Assembly: GCA_902774995.1 (NCBI GenBank)
Contig: CACYKR010000010.1
Coordinates: 1-64,000, forward strand
Reading direction: 5' to 3'
Length of the DNA: 64,000 bases
DNA from: an uncultured Bacteroidales bacterium
GTDB lineage: Bacteria > Bacteroidota > Bacteroidia > Bacteroidales > Paludibacteraceae
Both the position numbers and the translations under genes were made by a program. Shown in pieces: positions 45,501 to 54,315 of this stretch. Position 1 is the first letter of the stretch; every line of letters starts with the position of its first letter. Below the pieces are notes generated by a model, which searched no databases, had not been told where the DNA came from, and saw nothing but the letters and a program-made list of their open reading frames with translations.

Positions 45501-46190
45501 ATCCAGCAGGACGATTTCTCCTACTCCCTTGCTACCGCCCATACGCGTGATATAAATGACTACTACAGGGACGGCGAGTTGCAGACCGTCCTGCATGAGA
45601 TGCCGGCGGCGATGCGCGGAGGCAACAAATACATCTGCCTGGGTCTGGCACGCAAGGTGACTCTCACGGCGGAGGGAAAGAAACTGCTTGACGCCATCGT
45701 CAAATACCTGACGGCGGAGAAAGCCGAGACCCTCACTGCGCCTGAACTGCAGATCACCCGGTTTGCCGTAAACGGCATAGAAGGAGAGATAGACGACTAT
45801 GACAAGACCATCACCGTCAAGATAGACACACTCGCCAACCCGGGGTTGGATTATTCGGCACTCAAGACGAAGATCGAACTGAAAGACCCGGTTTACACCT
45901 ATGTCAAACCGGCAGACGGCAGCGAAGTGAACTATCTCTATGCGGCTAACACACCGGTGAAGTTCATCGTATCGGATTATGTACGGCGCGAGGTGTATAA
46001 CGTGAAAGTAAAACGCTTCATGCCGCAAGGTATAGAAGAAGTTTACGAAGTCGGACAATGGGTGAATATCTATGATATCTACGGCCGCAAGGTCACTACA
46101 ACCAACGAAGATATCTATACGATGGAGCTGCCGCGCGGAATGTATATTGTTGTCACGGAGGCAGGACAAACTCTCAAAATCATGCGATAA
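42576..46190 (+). CDS. Large secreted protein with BIG2 domain and type IX C-terminal signal
   Basis: The 1204-residue protein has a signal peptide (about 1-24), an N-terminal beta-sandwich-like region (about 25-185), cadherin-like strand-rich repeats (about 190-270), a BIG2 Ig-like domain (about 365-450, VTGVSLDQTELSLKEG and NVTWKSSNEAVATV), further unrecognised beta-rich regions, and a C-terminal domain ending VNIYDIYGRKV and LPRGMYIVVTEAGQTLKIMR, the classic type A type IX sorting signal. It is most likely an exported surface or adhesin-like protein; no catalytic domain was seen. Confidence 0.82.
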   Translation: MTNTIKKSLVILAALVMAGFSYAQNQTVKTYDFSSANALDDWTFTVENPKNGTAKYEITSSLQSLNPGDGSYVGFSFLNQSKIRITMTSNESFKNISNIYYDVCSADNSKPDFTLNIVDDNGTIVQNIYSNKQAKNDFGTGGVNNWGKSNSAISPAQTGHVQISMYASSSGKYAAIDNIKVTYSAGPSTDATLKTLTYDGTSVPSFSATKLTYDIELPAGTTQVPVVAATANDTKATVSITQADKLPGAATVTVTAEDGKTKQTYTVNFTKSDGIPVVLSATWANISGTPTITHPEGTTNGTIHGKVTYGASLTLTPTFTGKNIKSWTPDGAQDFSKGAVTYIISGEGPIAYYDLSIESEPFVNVTGVSLDQTELSLKEGASATLKATVTPDNATDKNVTWKSSNEAVATVANGVVKAKGEGEATITVTTADGKQNATCTVKVTAGDPVPATNLTLHQPGIYEEESAAGGYNTELRVHNGYEYEVYYTFKGKISGSSVAAVATTPGGVYLTDANSDAIDGWFEANPGSMEESGAPAMEEFAEGNGDWKMKGESLKLHVKGYDMFKIVAADNDPSNAEKRFHVFLNGNEQTMTYSNTPTTRAFALSPSQEYLIEVKAGSSTQIKLYGFSLRVPREPRVKYLDGNDSTQSVLQTSSIKPITYATKYNNIQGAETRLVWDGKEASGISLTKIPGELSDTLVLKGKANCPVGEYKYRIAAYYNGAETNGLSGTFRVSSSIVAKTDTCVYAYTNEEMDQICFTYYALSADDVHLNWPNGKPEGIDGSGANGKYIIGGTPTATGTFPYWITTTDGDTTITGQIIIKTLTYSEKSVLYIYKNNLAFDNDAVYQYLSGAWELIPRKQKEDGLRPVEQYANYKWVLISEDADANNEEVLRLIQGNGSSFVNIPVLNLKSFTYSTDRLAWGRPNNGSIDTLTAGATKLYVQREDHSIFQSLNKKHGDSITIVEMEKGKQGVMPVEIQQDDFSYSLATAHTRDINDYYRDGELQTVLHEMPAAMRGGNKYICLGLARKVTLTAEGKKLLDAIVKYLTAEKAETLTAPELQITRFAVNGIEGEIDDYDKTITVKIDTLANPGLDYSALKTKIELKDPVYTYVKPADGSEVNYLYAANTPVKFIVSDYVRREVYNVKVKRFMPQGIEEVYEVGQWVNIYDIYGRKVTTTNEDIYTMELPRGMYIVVTEAGQTLKIMR

Positions 46191-46210
46191 AAGCTACGCA
46201 GACAAGTGAT

Positions 46211-49200
46211 TTGAATATATTATTCAGTCAGCATCCGGAGATTGCAGCCGCAAACCGGGAGTTGGCAAAAGGGAAGGTGTGCCACCTTCTCTTAACCGGT
46301 CTGCACGCGAGCGCCCGTGCATTAGCGCTTACGCACGTGAAGGCTCCGCTGTTCATCGTGCTGGATAACGCGGAGGCTGCCCAGTACCTCTACGGCGATT
46401 TCCGGTCGCTGGGAGCCAACGCACTCTTCTTCCCCTCCAGCAAACGGCGCAGGACGACGGACGAGGCAATGGTCATCCAGCGCACAGAGGTGCTGGCTTC
46501 GCTTAGCAAACAGGCAGCAGAAGGCGCTCTGCAGATCGTAGTGACCTACCCGGAGGCTATCGCTGAGACCGTACCGTTGCAGAAAGACCTTACCGGCCGC
46601 AGCCTCACGCTCAAGGCCGGGCAAGAGATACAACAGACGGAGATCAGCCGCCAACTGACAGAACTGGGATTTGAGCACGTGGATTTCGTCTTCCAGCCCG
46701 GCCAGTACGCCATCCGCGGAAGTATCATCGATATCTACAGCTACAGCCATGACAACCCTTACCGTTTCGACTTCTTCGGCGACGAGATAGACTCCATCCG
46801 CGAGTTCGACATAGAGGACCAGTTGTCCAAGAACAAAGTCAACGAAGCTACCGTCACCGCTTCGCCTTCCTCCCCGGAAGGAGACAACGCGGCTACTATC
46901 ATAGATTACCTGGCGGAACAGACCATCTGGGTAAGCAACGACTGGAGCGTAGTACAGTATAAATCGGAGGGCTTAGGTCTCGGCAGTCTGGGCGTGGAGG
47001 AACGCCGGACGATAGAGATAGCGTCCAAGAGCACTTTCCCTACGCATAGCAAAATCAGCTACGACACCCTACCCCAACCGGTCTTCCACAAGCAGTTCGA
47101 CCTGCTCACGGAGGATATCAAACGGCATATCGGCGAGGGGTATCAAATCTATATTCTCGCCGAGCAGCAGAAGCAACTCGACCGCCTGAGAGCAATCATG
47201 GAAGCGACCCTTGACAATGCCGATGAGGCGAAAGAGGGGCTGTTTATCGGTGTCAATGCCACGCTGCATGAAGGGTTCGTAGATAACGGACTGAAAATCT
47301 GCTGCTATACCGACCACCAGATCTTCGAGCGTTACCACCGCGTGACGATGGCGAGCGAGAACGCCCGCCGCGGCAAGGCTATCATCACCCTCCGCGAGAT
47401 CAACCAGCTCCAGATAGGCGATTACGTAGTACACTCCGACCACGGTATTGCGAAGTTCGGCGGGCTCGTCACGACGCCTGTCAACGGCAAGCCGCAGGAG
47501 ATGATCAAGCTCAACTACCGCGACGGCGCAAACGTCTTTGTATCCATCCATAACCTCCACCGCATCTCCAAATACAAAGGCCGCGAGGGATCGGAACCGA
47601 CGATAGCCAAGTTAGGCAGCGGCGCGTGGGAGCGACTCAAAGAGCGGACCAAAGAGAAAGTCAAAGATATAGCCCGCGACCTGATCCGGCTCTACGCTAC
47701 CCGCAAGCAGCAGAAAGGCTTCGCCTACTCGCCCGACGGCTACATGCAGCACGAGCTGGAGGCCTCGTTCCTGTACGAAGACACGCCCGACCAGGCAAAG
47801 GCTACCGCCGATATCAAACGCGACCTGGAGAGCCCGATGCCGATGGACCGCCTCGTCTGCGGCGATGTAGGATTCGGCAAGACCGAGGTGGCTATGCGTG
47901 CCGCCTTCAAGGTAGCTACGGACGGCAAACAGGTAGCCGTACTGGTACCGACCACCGTGCTGGCATTGCAACACTACAACACCTTCCGCGAACGGATGAA
48001 GAACCTGCCGGTACGGATAGAATACCTCAGCCGTCTGAAAAGCCCGAAAGAGATCAAAGAGCTGCTCGCCGACCTGGAGGCAGGCAAGATAGATATCCTC
48101 ATCGGCACCCACAAACTCATCGGCAAGTCCGTCAAATGGCACGACCTGGGACTGCTGATTATCGACGAGGAGCAGAAGTTCGGCGTAGCAGCCAAAGAGA
48201 AGCTGAAGACGCTCCGTACGAACATTGACGTACTGACCCTCACGGCGACACCTATCCCGAGGACCTTGCAGTTCTCGCTCTTAGGGGCACGGGATCTGAG
48301 CGTCATGACCACTCCGCCGCCCAACAGGTACCCCGTACAGACCGAACTCATCACCGTGGAGGACGAGGACCTTATTAAAGAGGCGATAGACTTAGAGATG
48401 GAGCGCAACGGACAGGTGTTCATCGTCAACAACAGGATTGAGATGATCCCCCGTATCGAGAACCGCATCCGCAAACTCTGCCCCGAAGCCCGTATCATCA
48501 CCGCCCACGGCCAGATGCCTGCGGGCGAGATGGAGGAGAGGCTGGAAGCGTTTATCAACTATGACTACGACATCCTCATCTCCACCACCATTATTGAGTC
48601 CGGCGTAGATATACCGAATGTCAATACAATCTTGATTTTCAGCGCCAACCACTATGGTCTGGCAGACCTGCACCAGTTGCGCGGAAGGGTCGGTCGCTCC
48701 AACCGCAAGGCGTACTGCTACCTCATTGCGCCGCAGAAAGAGCTGCTGACCGACGATGCCCGCCGCCGTCTGGAAGCGTTAAGCACGTTTGCGGAATTAG
48801 GCGCCGGTTTCAACCTCGCCATGCAGGACCTCGATATACGCGGAGCGGGAAACATGCTCGGCTCCGAGCAATCGGGCTTCATCGCCGACCTCGGATACGA
48901 GACCTACCAGCGCATCCTCAACGAAGCCGTGGAGGAACTGCGCGAAGAGGAAGGACTCGGTTCCGATGAAGGCCAAATGGCAAATGGTAAATGGACAAAT
49001 GAGAAAATGAACTGGTGCTCCGACAGCCAGCTGGAGACCGATCTGCCTGTCAGTTTCCCGACGGATTATATCGAAAACATATCCGAGCGCATCACCCTCT
49101 ACCGCGAGCTGGACAACCTCAACAGCGAGGAGCAGCTGCTGGACTACCGCAAGCGTCTGATAGACCGTTTCGGCGTACTGCCGGAGCCGGCGGAGGAACT

Positions 49201-49495
49201 GCTGAGCGTGGTACGGCTGAGATGGCTCTGCTGCCGGCTGGGTATCGAGAAGATCCTCCTCAAACAGGAGCGGATGACCCTTTACCTCGTACAGCATAAA
49301 GACGCCTACTGGCAATCGGAGATATTCGGAAACATCATCCAATATGCCGTCTCACGCGCCGAACGGTGCTCGCTGCACGAGGAGAAAGACAAGAAAGGTA
49401 TCCCCACCGGACGGCGGTACGTCACCATCACCAACGTAAAAACAATAGCAGGGGCTATCACCTTGCTGACCAAGATAGAAAAAGGAGAATTATGA
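46211..49495 (+). CDS. mfd: Transcription-repair coupling factor Mfd
   Basis: Mfd removes stalled RNA polymerase and recruits UvrA. The start is a TTG at 46211; no ATG or GTG lies in frame between the previous stop and it. The 1094-residue protein has the UvrB-like N-terminal domain, the RNA polymerase-interacting domain (QIGDYVVHSDHGIAKFGG), the translocase with VCGDVGFGKTE and IIDEEQKFGV, and the TRCF C-terminal domain. In the linker before that domain, QMANGKWTNEKM (about residue 921) is encoded by a heptad array. It overlaps kdsB by ATGA. Confidence 0.96.
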   Translation: MNILFSQHPEIAAANRELAKGKVCHLLLTGLHASARALALTHVKAPLFIVLDNAEAAQYLYGDFRSLGANALFFPSSKRRRTTDEAMVIQRTEVLASLSKQAAEGALQIVVTYPEAIAETVPLQKDLTGRSLTLKAGQEIQQTEISRQLTELGFEHVDFVFQPGQYAIRGSIIDIYSYSHDNPYRFDFFGDEIDSIREFDIEDQLSKNKVNEATVTASPSSPEGDNAATIIDYLAEQTIWVSNDWSVVQYKSEGLGLGSLGVEERRTIEIASKSTFPTHSKISYDTLPQPVFHKQFDLLTEDIKRHIGEGYQIYILAEQQKQLDRLRAIMEATLDNADEAKEGLFIGVNATLHEGFVDNGLKICCYTDHQIFERYHRVTMASENARRGKAIITLREINQLQIGDYVVHSDHGIAKFGGLVTTPVNGKPQEMIKLNYRDGANVFVSIHNLHRISKYKGREGSEPTIAKLGSGAWERLKERTKEKVKDIARDLIRLYATRKQQKGFAYSPDGYMQHELEASFLYEDTPDQAKATADIKRDLESPMPMDRLVCGDVGFGKTEVAMRAAFKVATDGKQVAVLVPTTVLALQHYNTFRERMKNLPVRIEYLSRLKSPKEIKELLADLEAGKIDILIGTHKLIGKSVKWHDLGLLIIDEEQKFGVAAKEKLKTLRTNIDVLTLTATPIPRTLQFSLLGARDLSVMTTPPPNRYPVQTELITVEDEDLIKEAIDLEMERNGQVFIVNNRIEMIPRIENRIRKLCPEARIITAHGQMPAGEMEERLEAFINYDYDILISTTIIESGVDIPNVNTILIFSANHYGLADLHQLRGRVGRSNRKAYCYLIAPQKELLTDDARRRLEALSTFAELGAGFNLAMQDLDIRGAGNMLGSEQSGFIADLGYETYQRILNEAVEELREEEGLGSDEGQMANGKWTNEKMNWCSDSQLETDLPVSFPTDYIENISERITLYRELDNLNSEEQLLDYRKRLIDRFGVLPEPAEELLSVVRLRWLCCRLGIEKILLKQERMTLYLVQHKDAYWQSEIFGNIIQYAVSRAERCSLHEEKDKKGIPTGRRYVTITNVKTIAGAITLLTKIEKGEL
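48972..49008. repeat. Heptad array in frame in mfd
   Basis: AAATGG-CAAATGG-TAAATGG-ACAAATG-AGAAAATG, read in the gene's frame, encodes QMANGKWTNEKM. The words match the era and receptor arrays. Confidence 0.85.
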
Positions 49496-50238
49496 AATTC
49501 ATAGGAATCATTCCCGCCCGGTACGCTTCCACGCGTTTCCCCGGCAAACCATTGGCAGAGATATGCGGCAAGACCGTCATCCGCCGTGTATATGAGCAAG
49601 CCTCCAAGGCACTTGACACCGTAGTCGTAGCTACGGATGATGAGCGTATCTACAATGACGTAGAGTCTTTTGGCGGCAAAGTAGTAATGACCCGCCCGGA
49701 CCACAAGTGCGGTACCGACCGCTGCCTGGAGGCCTATCTGGCAATCACTACGCCTACCTGGCGCGAGCAGAACAACGCCGAGACCGTAGTCATCAATATC
49801 CAGGGCGACGAGCCGTTTATCCAACCCGAGCAGATAGAGACGCTCATGGCTTGTTTTGACCGCCCAGATACAGACATAGCTACACTCGTACAACCCTTTG
49901 CAGAGGATAAGAACGCTATCGAAAACCCCAACTCGCCCAAGGTGGACTGGGACATTGAGAGCGCCCGAGCGAAGATGTTCTCACGCAAGGTGATAGCCGC
50001 CTCCGACGGCAAGTATTACAAGCACATCGGTATCTACGCTTACCGCGCCGACGTGCTGGCCAAGATCACCACGCTGCCCCAGAGCCCGCTGGAGATAGCC
50101 GAGCGGCTGGAGCAACTGCGATGGCTGGAGAACGGATATACCATCCGCGTAGGCGTCACCTCGCAATCCACCATCGGCATCGACACCCCCGAGGACCTGC
50201 AAAAGGCAATCGAGTGGTATAAGTATAACGGGGATTGA
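49492..50238 (+). CDS. kdsB: 3-deoxy-manno-octulosonate cytidylyltransferase
   Basis: KdsB makes CMP-Kdo for lipopolysaccharide core synthesis. From the ATG at 49492 (MKFIGIIPARYASTRFPGKP) the 248-residue enzyme shows the nucleotide-binding R-Y-x-S-x-R-x-P-G-K motif, VVVATDDERI, NIQGDEPFI and the C-terminal GIDTPEDL. The start overlaps the mfd stop (ATGA). The stop codon (GATTGA) is within a heptad array. Confidence 0.96.
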   Translation: MKFIGIIPARYASTRFPGKPLAEICGKTVIRRVYEQASKALDTVVVATDDERIYNDVESFGGKVVMTRPDHKCGTDRCLEAYLAITTPTWREQNNAETVVINIQGDEPFIQPEQIETLMACFDRPDTDIATLVQPFAEDKNAIENPNSPKVDWDIESARAKMFSRKVIAASDGKYYKHIGIYAYRADVLAKITTLPQSPLEIAERLEQLRWLENGYTIRVGVTSQSTIGIDTPEDLQKAIEWYKYNGD

Positions 50239-50266
50239 TAATTGATAATTGATAATTGACATTTGA
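50234..50266. repeat. Heptad array (ATAATTG) after kdsB
   Basis: GATTGATAATTGATAATTGATAATTGACATTTGA: four 7-nt units starting inside the last codons of kdsB. The word carries TGA and TAA, and because 7 is not a multiple of 3 it places stops in all frames. Confidence 0.85.
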
Positions 50267-50294
50267 TATATTAACCTTAAAACACAAAACAACT

Positions 50295-51011
50295 ATGGCA
50301 AAAGAGAACTGTCCTACTCCGCATATCGGTGCGCAGTACGGTGAAATTGCAAAAACAGTGATTATGGCAGGTGACCCGCTGCGTGCCAAACTGATGGCAG
50401 AGCGGTATCTGGAGAACCCGAAGTTAGTAACCTCCGTACGGAACATGTACGGCTATACAGGTATGTATAAAGGTAAGGAGATTTCCGTCATGGGTCATGG
50501 AATGGGAATCCCGTCCATCGGTATCTATACCTATGAGCTCTTTAATTTCTACGACGTAGAGACTATCATCCGTGTAGGTTCCTGCGGTGCCCGCCAGATG
50601 CACGTACATCTGGGTGACTTGGTAATAGCTCTGGGCAGCTGCACGGACAGCAACTACGCCCAGCAATACGACTTAGGCGGCAGTTTTGCACCTATAGCGG
50701 ACTTCCAACTGGCGCGCAAAGCGGCTGACGCCTGCGAGAAATTCGGTTACACCTACCATGTAGGGAACGTCTTCTCCGCCGACATCTTCTATAGCGAGGA
50801 TCCGCGCAAGGCGAACTGGACGAAGATGGGTGTGCTGGCAGACGAGATGGAAGCTCCGGCACTCTATATGAACGCGGCACGCGCAGGTAAGAGAGCGCTG
50901 GTGATCTGTACCGTGAGCGACCATATTCTGACAGGCGAGGCCACTACCGCTGAGCAGCGCCAGAACTCGTTCACCAACATGATGGATGTAGCATTCGATA
51001 TCGTCGGCTAA
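50295..51011 (+). CDS. deoD: Purine-nucleoside phosphorylase, DeoD type
   Basis: DeoD phosphorolyses purine nucleosides for salvage. The 238-residue protein from the ATG at 50295 has TPHIGAQYG, MAGDPLRAK, GHGMGIPS, RVGSCGA, EMEAPALY and the catalytic aspartate in TVSDHILTGE. The stop overlaps the next start by one base. Confidence 0.94.
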   Translation: MAKENCPTPHIGAQYGEIAKTVIMAGDPLRAKLMAERYLENPKLVTSVRNMYGYTGMYKGKEISVMGHGMGIPSIGIYTYELFNFYDVETIIRVGSCGARQMHVHLGDLVIALGSCTDSNYAQQYDLGGSFAPIADFQLARKAADACEKFGYTYHVGNVFSADIFYSEDPRKANWTKMGVLADEMEAPALYMNAARAGKRALVICTVSDHILTGEATTAEQRQNSFTNMMDVAFDIVG

Positions 51012-51766
51012 TGAAAAAGATACTATTTACAATCACATTCGTACTGCTGTCCCTGGGCCTCTGCGCCCAGGAACAGGGTACGTCTGCTTACCAGGAGGGA
51101 GACGCAGCCTCACCGCGGAAAGAGCAGAAGAAAAAATCTTCGGGTATCATCACCGGCCTGTCCGGGGGAATGATGATTCATGGCGGCTATCTCTTCACGG
51201 ATGACCCCCGCAAAGTATTCAGCAGCACGGGTCTGGGCAGCGACGAGTACATGAAAAGTCTGCCCAAGAGCGGCTTTACGATGGGTATAGGCGGTGCGCT
51301 GCGGTTACATCTGATTAACCATATTCACCTGGGAGCCGAGGGTTTTGTCAGTACGATGCCGTTGATGGGTTCCGGCTCCAATGTACGCTCCGGATGGGGA
51401 GGTGCATTCTGCGACGCCTATACCGAGTGGGGCAAAGTGCGCCCGATGATCGGTCTGACCATCGGAGGAGGCTCCATGAGCAGGCTCTTTGTGCCCGACG
51501 AGGCGCAAGTGGTATCCAACCCCTCGGACAGCATCTCTTATAATGCGTCCTACACCAAGACGCCGTTCTTCTTACTCGACCCCTATATCGGGCTGGAGAT
51601 AGCCCTCCAATCCCACGTGGCATTGCTCATCCGCGTGGATTACATGCTGCCCTTCGGCAAAAGCGGCAGCTCGCTGACGAAGAACGTCAACTGGAGCAAT
51701 TTCATGAGCCCGAACGGACCGCGCCTGTATGTAGGCTTTATGTTCGGCAAGTTAAAGAAACGATAA
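51011..51766 (+). CDS. Predicted outer-membrane beta-barrel protein
   Basis: The 251-residue protein has a signal peptide (about 1-19, ending LCAQ), a charged linker (EQKKKS) and a set of amphipathic strands rich in Gly and aromatics ending GPRLYVGFMFGKLKKR. It looks like a small eight-strand barrel or an assembly partner; no family is recognised. It is translationally coupled to deoD (TAATG). Confidence 0.75.
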   Translation: MKKILFTITFVLLSLGLCAQEQGTSAYQEGDAASPRKEQKKKSSGIITGLSGGMMIHGGYLFTDDPRKVFSSTGLGSDEYMKSLPKSGFTMGIGGALRLHLINHIHLGAEGFVSTMPLMGSGSNVRSGWGGAFCDAYTEWGKVRPMIGLTIGGGSMSRLFVPDEAQVVSNPSDSISYNASYTKTPFFLLDPYIGLEIALQSHVALLIRVDYMLPFGKSGSSLTKNVNWSNFMSPNGPRLYVGFMFGKLKKR

Positions 51767-51775
51767 ACAGTCACA

Positions 51776-51809
51776 AACGGCAAACTATAATAAACGACAA
51801 ACTATAAAT
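51776..51809. repeat. 17-nt direct repeat before yidC
   Basis: AACGGCAAACTATAATA and AACGACAAACTATAAAT lie head to tail. The second copy ends in the yidC start codon. Confidence 0.75.
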
Positions 51810-53664
51810 GGATAAAAACACTTGGATCGGCTTTTTACTGATAGCCGCAATTATTGTGGGGTTCACCATGCTCAACCGTCCATCGAAAGAGCAGCTGGCG
51901 GAACGCCAACGCGTACATGATTCTATTACAGCCATCCGCCTGATGGAAGCGGAGGCGCAACGTCTGTCGGATTCCATCCGTGCGCTCACGGATACCACCA
52001 CGGCAGAACAACCGCAACAGCAGTCCAAACCGGAGGAGCAATGGGTGACTTTGCAGAACGAACACCTCCGCCTTACCCTCTCCACCTACGGCGGTGCTAT
52101 CCAGCGCGCGGAGCTGCCGGAGTACCACGCCTCGGGCGACAGCGTCAACCCGCTGTGCCTCTTCCGTGCCGACGAGGCTTCCTTCGGCTTCACCCTCATT
52201 ACCATCAACAACCGTATATTACACACCTCCAACCTCGTCTTCACGCCTGTACCGTGCGAGGAGCCGAACAAAGCTATCATGCGTCTGCCCGGCAGCACGG
52301 AGGATGCGTATCTCGACTTCGTCTATGAGCTCTCGGAGGATTATATGGTACATCTGTCCCTCGTGCCGCATAACATGCAGAACGAGCTGGCGCAGAATGT
52401 CAACTCCTTAGACCTGCAATGGCGCCAGCTCATTCCGCAACAGGAGAAGGGACGCAAGTTCGAGGAACGTTACGCCCAGTTGCAATATATGCTTGTAGGG
52501 GGCGATATGGAGAAGCTGAGCGAGAGCAAGGACGACAGCGAGAAAGAGTCCGCACGCGTCAAATGGATCGGCTACAAGGACCAGTTCTTCTCTACCGTCC
52601 TCATCGCCGATGAGGCATTCTCGTCCTCGGAGTTCCGGTCCACCATGCAGAGCCGCCACTCGGGCTATATCAAGGAGTACAGCACCCACACCACGGTGCC
52701 GTTCGATATCACAGGCAAGTCCATTACGGGCATGCGTTTCTACTGCGGTCCTAACCATTACCACACGCTCAAGGCGTACGACGAAGGCGTAGCGCGCGAG
52801 GAGCGGCTGCACCTGAACGAGTTGGTGCCGTTAGGATGGAAGATCGTGAGCTGGATTAACACCGCATTGGTCATCCCCATGTTCGACCTGTTCACCGGCT
52901 GGGGGCTGCATATCGGTATCGTCATTCTGCTGATGACGCTGGTCATCAAGCTTATTATCCTGCCGTTCGTGTTCGTCTCCTATAAGTCGAGCGCGAAGAT
53001 GAAAGCGCTGAAGCCGCAGTTGGACGCCATCAATGAGAAATACCCTGCGGAGAAGATGCAGGAGCGCCAGGCGGCTACCATGCAGCTCTACCAGCAGGCG
53101 GGTGTCAGTCCTATGTCCGGCTGTCTGCCGATGCTGTTCCAGTTCCCGGTACTGATGGCTATGTTCTGGTTCCTGCCTACCGCTATCGAGCTTCGCGGCA
53201 AGTCGCTCTTCTGGGCGGACGACCTCTCTACCTATGACGCCGTCTTCCATTGGGGCTTCAACATCCCGCTGTTAGGCGACCACCTGTCGCTGTTCTGCCT
53301 CCTGATGACCATCTGTAACATCGGTTACACCTATATCACCATGCAGTCGCAGGCTACGGACCCAAACATGAAGTTCATGAAATATATGATGTACGCTATG
53401 CCGTTGATGTTCCTCTTTATCTTCAACGACTATGCTGCGGGTCTGAGCTATTACTACCTGCTGTCGCTGTTCGTGACGATCATCCAGACGATGATCTTCC
53501 GTTGGACCTTAGACGACGAGAAGATGCTGGCGGAGATAGAAGAGAATAAAAAGAAAAAAGCCGGCAAACCTAAGTCCGGCTTTATGGAGCGATTGGAGAA
53601 GATGCAGCGCGAGCAGCAACGCTTAGCCCGCGAGCAGGCCAAAGCGGCTGCTAAACGTCGATAG
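51808..53664 (+). CDS. yidC: Membrane protein insertase YidC
   Basis: YidC inserts proteins into the inner membrane alone or with SecYEG. The 618-residue Gram-negative type has an N-terminal transmembrane helix (about 5-22), a large periplasmic domain (about 40-345) and the conserved core with WGLHIGIVILLMTLVIKLI, SGCLPMLFQFPVLMAMF and PLMFLFIFNDYAAGLSYYY. It ends in a basic tail (AKAAAKRR). Its last 42 nt overlap the converging gene at 53623-54120. Confidence 0.97.
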   Translation: MDKNTWIGFLLIAAIIVGFTMLNRPSKEQLAERQRVHDSITAIRLMEAEAQRLSDSIRALTDTTTAEQPQQQSKPEEQWVTLQNEHLRLTLSTYGGAIQRAELPEYHASGDSVNPLCLFRADEASFGFTLITINNRILHTSNLVFTPVPCEEPNKAIMRLPGSTEDAYLDFVYELSEDYMVHLSLVPHNMQNELAQNVNSLDLQWRQLIPQQEKGRKFEERYAQLQYMLVGGDMEKLSESKDDSEKESARVKWIGYKDQFFSTVLIADEAFSSSEFRSTMQSRHSGYIKEYSTHTTVPFDITGKSITGMRFYCGPNHYHTLKAYDEGVAREERLHLNELVPLGWKIVSWINTALVIPMFDLFTGWGLHIGIVILLMTLVIKLIILPFVFVSYKSSAKMKALKPQLDAINEKYPAEKMQERQAATMQLYQQAGVSPMSGCLPMLFQFPVLMAMFWFLPTAIELRGKSLFWADDLSTYDAVFHWGFNIPLLGDHLSLFCLLMTICNIGYTYITMQSQATDPNMKFMKYMMYAMPLMFLFIFNDYAAGLSYYYLLSLFVTIIQTMIFRWTLDDEKMLAEIEENKKKKAGKPKSGFMERLEKMQREQQRLAREQAKAAAKRR

Positions 53665-54120
53665 TACGTTCTCCACGAGCGCTTGTCCCTCGCGGGAGAG
53701 CGTCACGCCGTCTTGTTCGAGGAGCTGCTCATAATGAGCACTCTCGAGCATCGGCGAGGTGATATCAATCAGGTGCACGCACTGGGTGGACGCCAAGCGG
53801 AAGAGGGAGAGGTTATACAGGGCGTGGAGGTTACGCAAACGCTCCGTCTTACCTCCCAGCCAGTAGAGTACGTTCTTGCGCTCCTGCATGGACATGCCTC
53901 TCGTGACAGACGCGAAATAGCGGTCCTCGTCCATAATAGGCAGGCTCACCAAGACAGGTTCCAGACCGCGTGCACGCGCTTGTGCAATCTTATTCGTATA
54001 AAGAGCCTTGTAGGCAACCAAGTCCATTTGAGGCTCATGATGACCTGACGGGTTAGCCGCAATGGCTTTCCAATCGTACTGTAAACCGCTCTCGGGCTGA
54101 ATAATAATTGTCTTGTCCAT
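53623..54120 (-). CDS. Hypothetical protein, weakly SGNH-like
   Basis: The start is taken at 54120 (MDKTIIIQPESGLQYDW, 165 residues); an upstream ATG at 54147 is only about 11 nt from the predicted transcript start. The sequence has LEPVLVSLPIMDEDRYF, a helix-rich middle, and a C-terminal SPMLE...EQDGVTLSREGQ block. That block recalls the D-x-x-H region of SGNH hydrolases, but the His is replaced by Thr. No N-terminal GDS block is seen. It could be a catalytically inactive relative; the assignment is weak. It converges on and overlaps yidC. Confidence 0.6.
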   Translation of the reverse strand: MDKTIIIQPESGLQYDWKAIAANPSGHHEPQMDLVAYKALYTNKIAQARARGLEPVLVSLPIMDEDRYFASVTRGMSMQERKNVLYWLGGKTERLRNLHALYNLSLFRLASTQCVHLIDITSPMLESAHYEQLLEQDGVTLSREGQALVENVLSTFSSRFGLLAG

Positions 54121-54164
54121 ATCTGTAATCGTTAAATAGTTGTACATTCGTTGATTTGACGGTG

Positions 54165-54195
54165 CAAAATTACTACTATTTTGCGAGGGGTGCAA
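54165..54195 (-). promoter_or_regulatory. Promoter of the 53623-54120 gene
   Basis: TTGC (54192-54195) and TAATTTTG (54165-54172) on the minus strand match the consensus. Confidence 0.7.
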
Positions 54196-54202
54196 GTAAT
54201 TG

Positions 54203-54226
54203 TGACGAGTGACAAAAAAAAGTGAC
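54203..54226. promoter_or_regulatory. TGAC repeats upstream of the LytTR gene
   Basis: GTGACGAGTGACAAAAAAAAGTGAC has three TGAC words at 54203, 54210 and 54223, and an inverted GTGTG/CACAC pair lies near 54272-54296. LytTR proteins bind short direct repeats, so this is a candidate autoregulatory site. Confidence 0.35.
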
Positions 54227-54315
54227 CAAACAGCCCGTTTTGAGACTAAAATGCCAATATAGGGACGAAAATCAGTGTGTTTTGATTTCGTCACACCAAA
54301 TAAGGAGATAAAAAC

